This document shows, piece after piece, positions 15,812 to 23,940 of a stretch of 64,000 nucleotides of DNA. Within the stretch, counting starts at the first letter, position 1, and the number at the start of each line of letters is the position of its first letter. Made by a program: the position numbers and the translations under genes. The notes under the pieces are model-generated. The model saw nothing but the letters and a program-made list of their open reading frames with translations. It was not told the DNA's origin and ran no database searches. The stretch comes from Vibrio sp. CAU 1672 (GTDB lineage Bacteria; Pseudomonadota; Gammaproteobacteria; Enterobacterales; Vibrionaceae): NCBI RefSeq assembly GCF_029223195.1, contig NZ_JARHUF010000001.1:372001-436000 (forward strand), in the 5' to 3' direction.

Positions 15812-16424
15812 TAGCCTGAGCATTAAGCTGATCCGCTGGCCGCTGACCCAAAGTGCAAAAATCATCGACAAATGCGGAGGCACCGCAAATCAAACCACCC
15901 TGCTCGGATTTGCACTAGGCTGCTTAGCATTACCGGCACTCATTACCCAGCATTATATGCTGGCACTGGCTTTTATTGTGCTTAACCGGATCTGTGATGG
16001 CTTAGATGGAGCACTGGCCCGAATCCAGGGCATAACCGATGCCGGTGGATTTCTCGATATCAGTTTAGATTTTCTTTTCTACTCTCTGATCCCGTTCGGA
16101 TTTGTGTTAGCCAATCCGGAGCAAAATGCGATCGCTGGTGCGTTTCTGATTTTCTCTTTTGTCGGGACCGGCAGCAGCTTTCTGGCTTTTGCCGTTATGG
16201 CGGGCAAACGCGGTATCGAGAACCCGATCTACCAGCATAAATCGCTTTACTATATGAGCGGACTAACCGAAGGTACCGAAACCATTGGCTGTTTTATCGC
16301 GTTTTGCTTATTCCCCCAGCATTTTACGGTGATCGCCTATATCTTCGGGGTGGCCTGCTGGTTTACAACCTTTACCCGGATTTACTCTGGCTTCCACACC
16401 CTAAACGCGCAACAGGGTCAATAG
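15804..16424 (+). CDS. ynjF: CDP-alcohol phosphatidyltransferase (YnjF-like)
   Basis: A 206-residue inner-membrane enzyme of the CDP-alcohol phosphatidyltransferase family, which joins a CDP-activated lipid to an alcohol. The catalytic motif D-G-X2-A-R-X8-G-X3-D-X3-D is present near residues 63-91 (D-G-L-D-G-A-L-A-R, then G-G-F-L-D-I-S-L-D), with all three late acidic residues. Several transmembrane helices flank it. The head-group alcohol is unknown. The eight-base overlap with ynjD ties it to the importer; one reading is that YnjBCD imports a precursor that YnjF attaches to lipid, but this is inference. Confidence 0.87.
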   Translation: MLDSLSIKLIRWPLTQSAKIIDKCGGTANQTTLLGFALGCLALPALITQHYMLALAFIVLNRICDGLDGALARIQGITDAGGFLDISLDFLFYSLIPFGFVLANPEQNAIAGAFLIFSFVGTGSSFLAFAVMAGKRGIENPIYQHKSLYYMSGLTEGTETIGCFIAFCLFPQHFTVIAYIFGVACWFTTFTRIYSGFHTLNAQQGQ

Positions 16425-16557
16425 CCGGCCTCAAAGCAAGAGACCACCTTTATCCGTTAATTGACGGTTTCCCTGTCGCGCACTTCAACCGCATGCTCGC
16501 GGCGAAAAAGCCGCTGAACTTCTATACTGTTTGAGTAGCACAACATGCGGAGGTTAC

Positions 16558-17034
16558 ATGGCACATTACGTCAACTTGCCCATTATTCTGGTACTTTCTA
16601 TTGCGTCTCTGATCGGATGTACATCGCCAAACCCCTATGGGGATGCCTATGGTTCATCTGAAACCCGCACGATTCAGCAAGTCTACTACGGCACGGTAGA
16701 AAAAGTCGCTCCCGTGACGATTGATGCATCGACTCAAACCAACACCATTGGTACGGTGGCCGGTGCCGCCATTGGGGGGATATTAGGCTCTAAAATTGGT
16801 GGCGGTTCAGGCTCTGACATCGCAGCAATTGGTGGCGGGCTATTGGGCGGATATGCCGGTAGTAAAACCGCAGCTGAGGTGGGCAAACGCAATGGCGTCA
16901 ACCTCACCATTCGCTTAGAAGATGGCAAGCTCATCTCTGTCGTTCAAGAGGCAGATCCCAACATGGTTTTCCAGCCAGGCCAGGCCGTTCAGGTGAACGT
17001 CGCAGGTGACAACGCAAGGGTTGTTCCGCGCTGA
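16558..17034 (+). CDS. SlyB/Pcp-like outer-membrane lipoprotein with glycine zipper
   Basis: A 158-residue lipoprotein of the SlyB/Pcp family (17 kDa surface antigen-like). The signal peptide ends S-L-I-G-C (near Cys21). The middle has the glycine-zipper pattern typical of the family: G-A-A-I-G-G-I-L-G near residue 71 and G-G-G-L-L-G-G-Y-A-G near 92. In enterobacteria SlyB is an envelope-stress lipoprotein that organises outer-membrane proteins. The ATG at 16558 is chosen over an upstream in-frame start at 16531 because GGAGG sits six bases before it. It is separated by about 130 bases from ynjF and is probably its own unit. Confidence 0.87.
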   Translation: MAHYVNLPIILVLSIASLIGCTSPNPYGDAYGSSETRTIQQVYYGTVEKVAPVTIDASTQTNTIGTVAGAAIGGILGSKIGGGSGSDIAAIGGGLLGGYAGSKTAAEVGKRNGVNLTIRLEDGKLISVVQEADPNMVFQPGQAVQVNVAGDNARVVPR

Positions 17035-17057
17035 CAAACGCCGCGACTCAGTTCAGT

Positions 17058-17094
17058 AGCAGATCAGATGTTCATCGCGCACATCTGATTGCTG
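17058..17094 (+). terminator. Hairpin after the SlyB-like gene
   Basis: ATCAGATGT (17063-17071) pairs perfectly with ACATCTGAT (17081-17089), and the flanking AGCA/TGCT can extend the stem with one bulge. No T run follows, so it is at best an atypical terminator. The remaining bases to 17260 hold no gene and should contain the norR promoter. Confidence 0.4.
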
Positions 17095-17260
17095 CCAGCA
17101 CTTGAGCAGAAGCACCTAACGCTGATTGCCTTTCCTTCCGTACCAGGCCCGGTGCATCGGCTGATCAGCGTCAATAAAACAACAATAGCACCTAAGTTTT
17201 GATGTATAAATAACATCATCCTGTTAGCATGACCGGGATTTCTATGCTGTCAGGTATGCT

Positions 17261-18790
17261 ATGTCACCAACTCTCGATCACGTTTTACTCAATATCGCGC
17301 TTAATTTGAGTTCAAACCGCTCCTACGAACAACAATATCAAAGCCTGATTAATGGTGTTGCCCAGGTCTTCCCTTGCGATGCCAGTTGCCTGTTTGTCTT
17401 TGATGAAGATGGCTTCCTGACCCCTGTCGCGGTAAAAGGCTTGACATCCGCAGTTCTGGGCCGGCGCTACTTTCCCAAAGCCCACCCACGTCTGGACACC
17501 ATTATTCAGAGCCGTATTCCGGTACGCTTTGATGCTGATTGCGCCCTGCCCGATCCGTTTGATGGCAACTTACTCGGCGATGACCAGTGCATTGATGTGC
17601 ACGACTGCATGGGGTTTAGCCTGTATGTCGAAGGCCAACTGGTTGGCGCGTTAACCATGGATGCGTTAGCCATAGGGGCGTTCGACGACATTGACCCAAT
17701 CACAATAGAAACCTTCGCCGCGCTGGCCGCAGCAACGCTGCGTAACATTGCCCAGCTGCGCGCCCTGAAAGCACAAAACCAAAAACAGAAAAGCGTCACC
17801 CAGACCCTGATCCAGCAAGCCCGCTCTCAACATGGCGAAATGATCGGCTTAAGCCCGCAAATCAACCAGCTACGTAACCATATTGCGACCGTAGCCCCAT
17901 CGGATTACGCGGTATTAATCACCGGCGAAACAGGCTCTGGTAAGGAGCTTGTTGCCCATGCTGTCCATGCGCAGTCACATCGCAGCGACAAGCCGATGAT
18001 TTACGTTAACTGTGCCGCCTTACCCGAAGGCTTAGCCGAGAGTGAACTGTTCGGTCACGTTAAAGGAGCGTTCACCGGGGCAAACAACCATCGTGCCGGT
18101 AAATTTGAACTGGCTGATGGCGGCACCATCTTTCTTGACGAAGTCGGTGAGCTGCCATTGATTTTGCAGGCAAAACTGCTGCGGGTGATCCAGCAGGGTG
18201 AGTTACAGCGCGTCGGCAGCGATGCGCATCTGATGGTTAACGTTCGCATCATTGCGGCGACCAACCGCCAGCTGGAAAAGGAAGTCGAGGCCGGCACATT
18301 CCGCGCAGACTTGTTCCACCGCCTGAATGTGTTTCCAATCAAAGTACCACCGCTGCGCGCACGCGAAGGCGACATTCCGGTTTTAGCCGGCTATTTGCTG
18401 GAGAAGGTCCGCCAACAATTTAATGCACCCAACCTACACGTCCATCCTAAGGTATTGATGCAACTGGAATCGCTGCCCTGGCACGGGAATGTCCGCGAGC
18501 TAGAACACACTCTGACAAGAGCCGCCCTGCATGCGATCCAGCAAGGCGCCGGCACCATCATGCTCAGCCACGTTGATACGCCTGCGGCAGTTGATGATGT
18601 TAAAAACACATCAACCCACCTACCAAGCGAAAGTCAGCCCATGCGCGAGCTCGTTGAAGCGTATCAAAAAGACTTAATTGAACATGCGTTGCGCCAATCT
18701 AATGGAGTTTGGGCCAAGGCGGCAGCGTTTTTACAGATGGATCGCGGCAATTTATACCGTATGGGCAAAAAGCTCGGCATCAATAAATAA
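17261..18790 (+). CDS. norR: Nitric oxide-sensing sigma-54 activator NorR
   Basis: A 509-residue bacterial enhancer-binding protein. The N-terminal GAF domain (1-165) aligns with E. coli NorR from its first residues and keeps a V-H-D-C-M-G segment (His114, Cys116) matching the iron-site region of NorR. The AAA+ domain has Walker A G-E-T-G-S-G-K-E near 224, an intact G-A-F-T-G-A near 271 for sigma-54 contact, and F-L-D-E-V near 292. A Fis-type helix-turn-helix ends the protein. NorR activates NO-detoxification genes when NO binds its iron. The next genes are hcp and hcr, with a matching sigma-54 promoter between, so they are the probable targets. Confidence 0.93.
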   Translation: MSPTLDHVLLNIALNLSSNRSYEQQYQSLINGVAQVFPCDASCLFVFDEDGFLTPVAVKGLTSAVLGRRYFPKAHPRLDTIIQSRIPVRFDADCALPDPFDGNLLGDDQCIDVHDCMGFSLYVEGQLVGALTMDALAIGAFDDIDPITIETFAALAAATLRNIAQLRALKAQNQKQKSVTQTLIQQARSQHGEMIGLSPQINQLRNHIATVAPSDYAVLITGETGSGKELVAHAVHAQSHRSDKPMIYVNCAALPEGLAESELFGHVKGAFTGANNHRAGKFELADGGTIFLDEVGELPLILQAKLLRVIQQGELQRVGSDAHLMVNVRIIAATNRQLEKEVEAGTFRADLFHRLNVFPIKVPPLRAREGDIPVLAGYLLEKVRQQFNAPNLHVHPKVLMQLESLPWHGNVRELEHTLTRAALHAIQQGAGTIMLSHVDTPAAVDDVKNTSTHLPSESQPMRELVEAYQKDLIEHALRQSNGVWAKAAAFLQMDRGNLYRMGKKLGINK

Positions 18791-18813
18791 CCATCCCTCA
18801 GCTTGCGATGTAG

Positions 18814-18839
18814 TTTGGACATCAACACCGTTGTCCAAA
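18814..18839. promoter_or_regulatory. Palindrome in the norR-hcp gap, candidate NorR enhancer
   Basis: TTTGGACA (18814-18821) and TGTCCAAA (18832-18839) form a perfect inverted repeat with a 10-base spacer. Its centre is about 100 bases upstream of the predicted hcp start site, the usual distance for a sigma-54 enhancer. It has no T tract, so a terminator role for norR is less likely. It does not exactly match the E. coli NorR site. Confidence 0.45.
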
Positions 18840-18897
18840 TCACATCAATCGTCTTAACTCAAACAAAATAAACCTATACATTTCAATAAGATAACAA

Positions 18898-18914
18898 TTG
18901 GCACGCATTGTGCT
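18898..18914 (+). promoter_or_regulatory. Sigma-54 promoter of hcp
   Basis: TTGGCACGCATTGTGCT contains the -24 GG at 18900-18901 and the -12 GC at 18912-18913, separated by exactly ten bases, and TGGCAC matches the consensus. It lies about 50 bases before the hcp ATG, and a NorR gene lies directly upstream. Confidence 0.85.
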
Positions 18915-18964
18915 CTCTAGTGCAAAACAAAACAACTATGATTACAACCACTGGAGAACCCAAT

Positions 18965-20626
18965 ATGTTCTGTATTCAATGTGAACAGACTATCCAAACC
19001 CCTGCTGTTAAAGGCTGTTCTTTCGCACAAGGTATGTGCGGCAAAACGTCAGAAGTCTCCGACCTGCAAGACGTGTTGGTTTACACGCTGCAAGGGGTTT
19101 CATTTTGGGCATCAAAAGCACTTGAATTTGGCATCATCAAAGATGAAATCAACCAATGGGCACCGAAGGCATTCTTCTCAACCCTGACCAACGTTAACTT
19201 CGACCCGCAGCGTATTCTGGAGCTGACCTCACTGGCGGCAACCTACAAAGCAATGCTTAAAGATCAAGTCATCACCGCTGCAACACTTGCCAATGAGAAT
19301 ATCTCAGAGGTTCCGCCAGTAGCTGACTTTGAGCTGCCAACCAACGCGGAAGCGATTTTGTCGTTTGCTCCTCAAGTAGCGGTGAACCGTGGTAAAGACC
19401 AACTCCATGAAGACGTGATTGGCCTACGCCTGCTCTGCCTGTACGGTCTTAAAGGTGCCGCCGCCTACATGGAACACGCGCGTGTGCTTGAGCAAACCAA
19501 CAACGACATTTACGCGGAATACCACGAGATCATGGCGTGGCTAGGCACTGACCCTGAAGATCTAGGCGAGCTACTCGATTGTTCTATGCGCATCGGCCTG
19601 ATGAACTACAAAGTGATGGAAATGCTAGACCAAGGCGAGACTGCCACCTTCGGTCATCCAGAACCTACAACGGTTAACGTCAAGCCAGTAAAAGGCAAAT
19701 GTATTCTGGTTTCGGGCCACGACCTGCATGACCTGGAAAAAATCCTCCAGCAAACCGAAGGCAAAGGCATCAACGTTTACACCAACGGTGAAATGCTCCC
19801 GGCGCACGGCTACCCCGAGTTGAAAAAATACGCTCACCTGGTGGGCAACTACGGCAGCGCGTGGCAAAACCAGCAGAAAGAGTTCGCCAACTTCCCGGGC
19901 GCAATCGTGATGACGTCTAACTGTCTGCTCAACCCGAACGTGGGCCAATACGCAGACCGTCTGTTCACGCGCAGCATCGTAGGCTGGCCGGGCGTGGCAC
20001 ACATTGAAGGCGATGACTTCAGCCAGGTAATTGAATGCGCGCTGGCTCAAGAAGGTTTCCAATACGATGAAATCGAACACAGCATCACGGTTGGTTTTGG
20101 CCGCAATGCCCTGATGAACGCAGCGCCTGCGGTTATCGACCAGGTGAAGCAAGGCAACATCAAACACTTCTTCCTGGTTGGCGGTTGTGACGGTGACAAG
20201 GCCGAACGTAGTTACTACACCGACTTCACCGCTGAAGCCCCAGAAGATACGCTCATCCTAACGCTGGCTTGCGGTAAGTTCCGCTTCAACCAGAACACAT
20301 TTGGTGATATCAACGGTATCCCTCGCCTATTGGATGTCGGCCAATGTAACGATGCTTACTCAGCGATCCAGCTGGCGCTGGCGTTAGCGAAAGAGTTTGA
20401 CTGTGACATCAATGAACTGCCACTAACGCTGGTACTGTCCTGGTTCGAGCAAAAAGCAATTGTGATTCTACTGACGCTATTCGCACTTGGTGTAAAAGGC
20501 ATCTATACCGGTCCGACTGCACCGGCATTCCTGACACCAAATCTAATTGCCATCATCCAGGAGAAGTTCGACATGCGCAGTATTGGTAACGTCCAGGATG
20601 ACCTAAAAGCTATCCTGACAGCGTAA
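18965..20626 (+). CDS. hcp: Hybrid cluster protein (Hcp)
   Basis: A 553-residue hybrid-cluster protein. Hcp reduces NO to N2O and, in E. coli, also acts in S-nitrosylation under anaerobiosis. The N-terminal cysteines are Cys3, Cys6, Cys18 and Cys25 (C-X2-C-X11-C-X6-C), the spacing of the facultative-anaerobe class with an NADH reductase partner. Hybrid-cluster ligands appear later, including V-G-G-C-D-G-D, L-A-C-G-K and D-V-G-Q-C-N-D. The ATG at 18965 is chosen because it gives the canonical M-F-C-I-Q-C start and follows TGGAGAA. It is followed by hcr and lies under a sigma-54 promoter. Confidence 0.96.
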   Translation: MFCIQCEQTIQTPAVKGCSFAQGMCGKTSEVSDLQDVLVYTLQGVSFWASKALEFGIIKDEINQWAPKAFFSTLTNVNFDPQRILELTSLAATYKAMLKDQVITAATLANENISEVPPVADFELPTNAEAILSFAPQVAVNRGKDQLHEDVIGLRLLCLYGLKGAAAYMEHARVLEQTNNDIYAEYHEIMAWLGTDPEDLGELLDCSMRIGLMNYKVMEMLDQGETATFGHPEPTTVNVKPVKGKCILVSGHDLHDLEKILQQTEGKGINVYTNGEMLPAHGYPELKKYAHLVGNYGSAWQNQQKEFANFPGAIVMTSNCLLNPNVGQYADRLFTRSIVGWPGVAHIEGDDFSQVIECALAQEGFQYDEIEHSITVGFGRNALMNAAPAVIDQVKQGNIKHFFLVGGCDGDKAERSYYTDFTAEAPEDTLILTLACGKFRFNQNTFGDINGIPRLLDVGQCNDAYSAIQLALALAKEFDCDINELPLTLVLSWFEQKAIVILLTLFALGVKGIYTGPTAPAFLTPNLIAIIQEKFDMRSIGNVQDDLKAILTA

Positions 20627-20643
20627 CTGACACACATTTAATA

Positions 20644-20663
20644 CGCCCCCCTAACCGGGGGCG
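20644..20663 (+). terminator. Hairpin between hcp and hcr
   Basis: CGCCCCC (20644-20650) pairs perfectly with GGGGGCG (20657-20663) around CTAACC. Only a short T stretch follows. It may reduce hcr expression relative to hcp, or protect the hcp mRNA 3' end. Confidence 0.6.
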
Positions 20664-20710
20664 GCTTTATGTAATTAACTGTAGAAATAGCCACAACCAA
20701 AGAGATTGTT

Positions 20711-21754
20711 ATGTTTTTTGAATGGCAAGGCAGTCAACCTGTCACGTTACGCTGTGTTGATAAGTACCATGAAACCGCAGACGCAGTGAGCCTCAAACTG
20801 GCCGATCTATCTGAATCATATCTATTCGAATTTAAAGCAGGCCAGTTCATTAACCTTGGCGTCGAGGTGGATGGCAAGATGGAATTTCGTGCTTACTCTC
20901 TGAGCTCACTATCTGGTGACGATTGCCTGCAACTGACCATCAAGCGCGTCGACGGCGGTAAGGTTTCCAACTACATCATCGATCAGCTACTGATTGGCGA
21001 TACGGTTAAAGCGCTACCACCGACGGGAGAGTTTAACTGCATTGATCACCCGCCAATTGCCCATCAAGGCAAACGGAAAGCGCTACTGATCAGTGCAGGC
21101 TGCGGTATTACGCCTGTATTTGCCATGGCCAAACAGTGGCTGATCAACGGGCAAGGTGTCGATATTGAGTTCTTGCATATTGCCCGCTCGCAACAAGAAA
21201 CCATCTACTTGGATTTGCTGGAAACGTACCATTCTGTCTACCCTGATTTTAACTTGAAGTTGTTACTGAAAAATCGTGGGACAACTTTGCATCCAGAGGG
21301 TCGATTAAATCCAACTTGGCTGCAAGCCCTGGTGCCCGACTTTAAACAGCGTACCGTGTACCTGTGTGGCCCGAACCAGTTCATGCAGGATGTGCAAGGT
21401 TACTTAAGTGATCTTGGCTTTGATATGGCGAACTTCTATCAAGAGAGTTTTACCCCTGCGGCGAGAGAAGAATCACAGGTGTCCGACGAAACCGCGAGCG
21501 TATCGGTTCCGGACTTTGCTCAAACCATCGATGCACAGAAAGGGCAAGTATTAGCAGACGCACTCGAAAGTGCCGGATTACCACTGATTATTGCCTGTCG
21601 CAGCGGTATTTGCGGCTCTTGTAAGTGTAAAGTGCGCCAAGGTAACGTATCTTCCACCAGCCAGGAAACCTTAACCCCAGAAGAGATAGAACAAGGTTAT
21701 GTGCTGGCGTGTTCTTCTACTATTGAATCTGATCTTGAAGTACAGATTGGTTAA
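20711..21754 (+). CDS. hcr: NADH oxidoreductase Hcr, Hcp partner
   Basis: A 347-residue electron-transfer protein that passes electrons from NADH to Hcp. It has a flavin domain with F-R-A-Y-S-L-S-S (FAD-binding, near residue 59), an NAD domain with L-I-S-A-G-C-G-I-T-P near 126, and a C-terminal plant-type 2Fe-2S ferredoxin domain whose ligands are C-R-S-G-I-C-G-S-C near 298-306 plus Cys335 in V-L-A-C-S. This order is that of E. coli Hcr. The gap to hcp is 84 bases and contains a hairpin. Its TAA stop is the first part of repeat copy 2. Confidence 0.94.
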   Translation: MFFEWQGSQPVTLRCVDKYHETADAVSLKLADLSESYLFEFKAGQFINLGVEVDGKMEFRAYSLSSLSGDDCLQLTIKRVDGGKVSNYIIDQLLIGDTVKALPPTGEFNCIDHPPIAHQGKRKALLISAGCGITPVFAMAKQWLINGQGVDIEFLHIARSQQETIYLDLLETYHSVYPDFNLKLLLKNRGTTLHPEGRLNPTWLQALVPDFKQRTVYLCGPNQFMQDVQGYLSDLGFDMANFYQESFTPAAREESQVSDETASVSVPDFAQTIDAQKGQVLADALESAGLPLIIACRSGICGSCKCKVRQGNVSSTSQETLTPEEIEQGYVLACSSTIESDLEVQIG

Positions 21755-21917
21755 TACCAATCTGGATAAGTAGGTGTTCAGATAATTGCGCAGGAAAAAT
21801 CGCTTAGAACAAGGCGTAGATTTCGGTTAACTAGTTATTCTGACAGCCAAATCTACAACACAGTTAGCTGCGTTTATAACTAGCATGAATGATCAGAGAC
21901 TTATATTGATTGGTATT
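21753..21917 (+). repeat. 165-bp inverted-terminal repeat element, copy 2
   Basis: The best-preserved copy. It begins AATACCAATCTGGATAAGT and its other end, read in reverse complement, begins AATACCAATCAATATAAGT, so the terminal inverted repeats match at 16 of 19 positions. Internal blocks shared with the other copies are GTGTTCAGATAATTGCGCAG, AGAACAAGGCGTAGATTTCG and TTAACTAG. The left end overlaps the hcr stop codon. There is no ORF. It is probably a non-autonomous mobile repeat or an mRNA 3'-end hairpin unit. Confidence 0.82.
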
Positions 21918-22046
21918 GCTGTTGTCTCATGCCAGATGTAACGCCCGCTCACCATTATAAAGGCGGTGTGCTCGGCTAATTTTCGGCGTTTGACTGCGGT
22001 GTCGAAGTGCAGATAAGTTAAGATTCAGGGTTAATAAACGAACATT

Positions 22047-22073
22047 AAAAAGCGCCGGTAAAAGGCGCTTTTT
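22047..22073. terminator. Bidirectional terminator before the methyltransferase gene
   Basis: AAAAAGCGCC (22047-22056) pairs with GGCGCTTTTT (22064-22073). It lies just past the stop of the minus-strand methyltransferase gene. Between repeat copy 2 and this hairpin (21918-22046) I see no gene. Confidence 0.9.
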
Positions 22074-22091
22074 GTTTGCCGGTGAATCGTT

Positions 22092-23024
22092 CTAGCTGAA
22101 CAGCAGAACTTTCAGTGCCGCTTCACTGTCCACATCCATAAACTCCGGCGGGTTGTCCAAACGCTCGCGGAACGTTAGCTCTGGCGCTTCTTCCTGCATG
22201 CTTTCAATCAGGAAGTCACTGGTTACTGACGGCGAGTTCACACACGCCAGCACCTGACCACCTTCGGCCAGCAAATCTGGTAAACGACGCAGGATCTTTT
22301 TGTAGTCTTTGGTCAGGGCAAAACTGCCCTTCTGGAATGATGGCGGATCGATGATAATCAAGTCATACTCACCCGCTTTCTTGATCTTACCCCAGGACTT
22401 AAAGATATCATGCCCCATAAAGCTGACCTGGTTGATATTGTGACCATTCAGCTTATGATTTTCGCGACCTTTAGACAATGAAGCCTTCGCCATATCGACG
22501 TTCACCACTTTGTCTGCCCCACCCTCAATGGCCGCCACAGAAAAGCCACAAGTGTAAGCAAACAGGTTAAGTACGTTTTTATGCTTCGCATTCTCACGCA
22601 CCCAATCACGACCGTAGCGCATGTCCAGAAACAAGCCGAAGTTCTGGTTGCGACCGATATCCAACTGGTATTTCAATCCGCTCTCTTCCACGACAGGCCG
22701 GGCATCTAACTCACCCAGCAGCACTTCTGAAGGTGCACCGTCGGCATAGCGGTGTTGAATTACGATCGTACGACCTTGCTTCTCAGCCCACAACGCTGAC
22801 TCAGATAGCGCGATCAAACCACTATTCAGCCCGGTCAGGAACGCTTCATCCACTTCTTTAAACAGGTTGATGATCAGTTGCCCTTGTAACCAGTCACAAG
22901 TGATTTGCTCTAAGCCTTCGAAGCGACGGCCCCGACCGTGAAACAGTCGACGAATTTCATTAGGAGCCTGTGTTAGCTCCGCTTCTAGGTGCTGGAAAAA
23001 CAGCGGAAGTTGTGATGCTTGCAT
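22092..23024 (-). CDS. Class I SAM-dependent methyltransferase (RlmK/RlmI-like)
   Basis: A 310-residue Rossmann-fold methyltransferase of the family that includes the RlmK half of E. coli RlmKL and RlmI, which methylate 23S rRNA. Landmarks are N-F-G-L-F-L-D-M-R near residue 127, V-L-N-L-F-A-Y-T-C-G-F-S near 150 (SAM-binding motif I), V-N-V-D-M-A near 172, and the catalytic-type D-P-P-S-F near 225. It lacks the THUMP or PUA domain of the E. coli enzymes, so the RNA target is uncertain. The minus-strand pseudouridine synthase gene lies directly upstream (23056-23748), so the two RNA-modification genes probably form one unit. Confidence 0.82.
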   Translation of the reverse strand: MQASQLPLFFQHLEAELTQAPNEIRRLFHGRGRRFEGLEQITCDWLQGQLIINLFKEVDEAFLTGLNSGLIALSESALWAEKQGRTIVIQHRYADGAPSEVLLGELDARPVVEESGLKYQLDIGRNQNFGLFLDMRYGRDWVRENAKHKNVLNLFAYTCGFSVAAIEGGADKVVNVDMAKASLSKGRENHKLNGHNINQVSFMGHDIFKSWGKIKKAGEYDLIIIDPPSFQKGSFALTKDYKKILRRLPDLLAEGGQVLACVNSPSVTSDFLIESMQEEAPELTFRERLDNPPEFMDVDSEAALKVLLFS

Positions 23025-23055
23025 CGAATTCTCTTATTGGTTTTCTTTGTGACGG

Positions 23056-23748
23056 TTATTTGATCGTAGGCCAGTTCAAATTCCACGGCGACAGCCAAGT
23101 GTCCAGGCCTTGGGAGACGCTGTCACTATGCCATTTACTGCCAAGTAACGCGTGCGCACGCGGGTCGCACACAAAGCGATAGTCTTCATCTTGGTATTGG
23201 AAACACAGTGAAAACGCGTGAAGATAACCACGGTCGGCTTCATTACCCGCATTATAGATTGGATCACCAACAATCCCTGAACCCACGGATTTCAGCGCCA
23301 CACGGATTTGGTGTGTCTTGCCGGTATGCAGCTTACACAAGAACAGGCGCTCGCCCGGCTCTGCGGCGAGCGAGAAGAACTGCGTAATCGCCGGATTCTG
23401 TTTGCTGTTGAGCAGTTTCCACGAGGCGCGACGAGAACGCTCCATATCTCCGATCACCAGGCCCTGCTTCTTCTTGGGCTTTTTCGCACCAATCGCCAGA
23501 TAGAATTTTTCTACCTGACGATCGGCAAACGCCCGAGATAACACACTCGCCGCTTGCGCATTACGCCCGAGGAGCAATATACCAGACGTCATCTTGTCAA
23601 GTCGGTGGATCAGATACAACTGCTCATCCCCGCTCTGCCGGGCCACTTCTTGCAGCAACATGGTGTCACCATCGTCTTTGTGAACTGAGACGTTGGGGTG
23701 CTTATTGATGATCAGAAAATCTGGATGGGTATGTAGAATGTCGAACAT
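23056..23748 (-). CDS. RluA-family pseudouridine synthase (TIGR01621 type)
   Basis: A 230-residue single-domain pseudouridine synthase without an S4 domain. The catalytic motif H-R-L-D-K-M-T-S-G near residue 48 contains the nucleophile Asp, and K-T-H-Q-I-R-V-A near 144 is the RluA-family RNA-contact motif. It resembles the TIGR01621 subfamily common in Vibrio; the modified base is not known. The start is unusual: the ATG at 23748 follows directly after TTTTTT that ends a terminator-like hairpin (23749-23776), so no Shine-Dalgarno sequence is available. The family's typical N-terminus, M-F-D-I-L-H, argues that this ATG is nevertheless correct. Confidence 0.86.
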   Translation of the reverse strand: MFDILHTHPDFLIINKHPNVSVHKDDGDTMLLQEVARQSGDEQLYLIHRLDKMTSGILLLGRNAQAASVLSRAFADRQVEKFYLAIGAKKPKKKQGLVIGDMERSRRASWKLLNSKQNPAITQFFSLAAEPGERLFLCKLHTGKTHQIRVALKSVGSGIVGDPIYNAGNEADRGYLHAFSLCFQYQDEDYRFVCDPRAHALLGSKWHSDSVSQGLDTWLSPWNLNWPTIK

Positions 23749-23776
23749 AAAAAACTGGCTCCACGTTTGGAGCCAG
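23749..23776 (-). promoter_or_regulatory. Terminator-like hairpin abutting the pseudouridine synthase start codon
   Basis: On the minus strand CTGGCTCC and GGAGCCAG form a perfect 8-bp stem with a 6-base loop, then TTTTTT, then the ATG at 23748. It has the form of an intrinsic terminator but sits in the gene's own leader, since the upstream transporter gene has its own terminator at 23886-23919. It could be an attenuator. Confidence 0.65.
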
Positions 23777-23885
23777 AAGTATACCGATTCTAACCAATTA
23801 GGCGAGCTTAAACTTACCCAGTTTAGGTTATTCCACCAGCCCTGTACTCGGATATGTCAGCCTACGACCCATATGCCCAGAAACA

Positions 23886-23919
23886 AAAAAGCGAGAGCCT
23901 TTGTCGGGCTCTCGCTTGT
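23886..23919 (-). terminator. Terminator of the NSS transporter gene
   Basis: AAGCGAGAGCC (23891-23901) pairs with GGCTCTCGCTT (23909-23919). On the minus strand the stem is followed by a U tract (the plus-strand A run at 23887-23892). Confidence 0.92.
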
Positions 23920-23940
23920 TGTTAAAAAATGTAGTTAGGG

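Noticed and set aside
16425..16557. Extension or separate gene overlapping the ynjF end
   Set aside because: The short frame at 16304-16534 overlaps ynjF in another frame and ends without a plausible start or domain.
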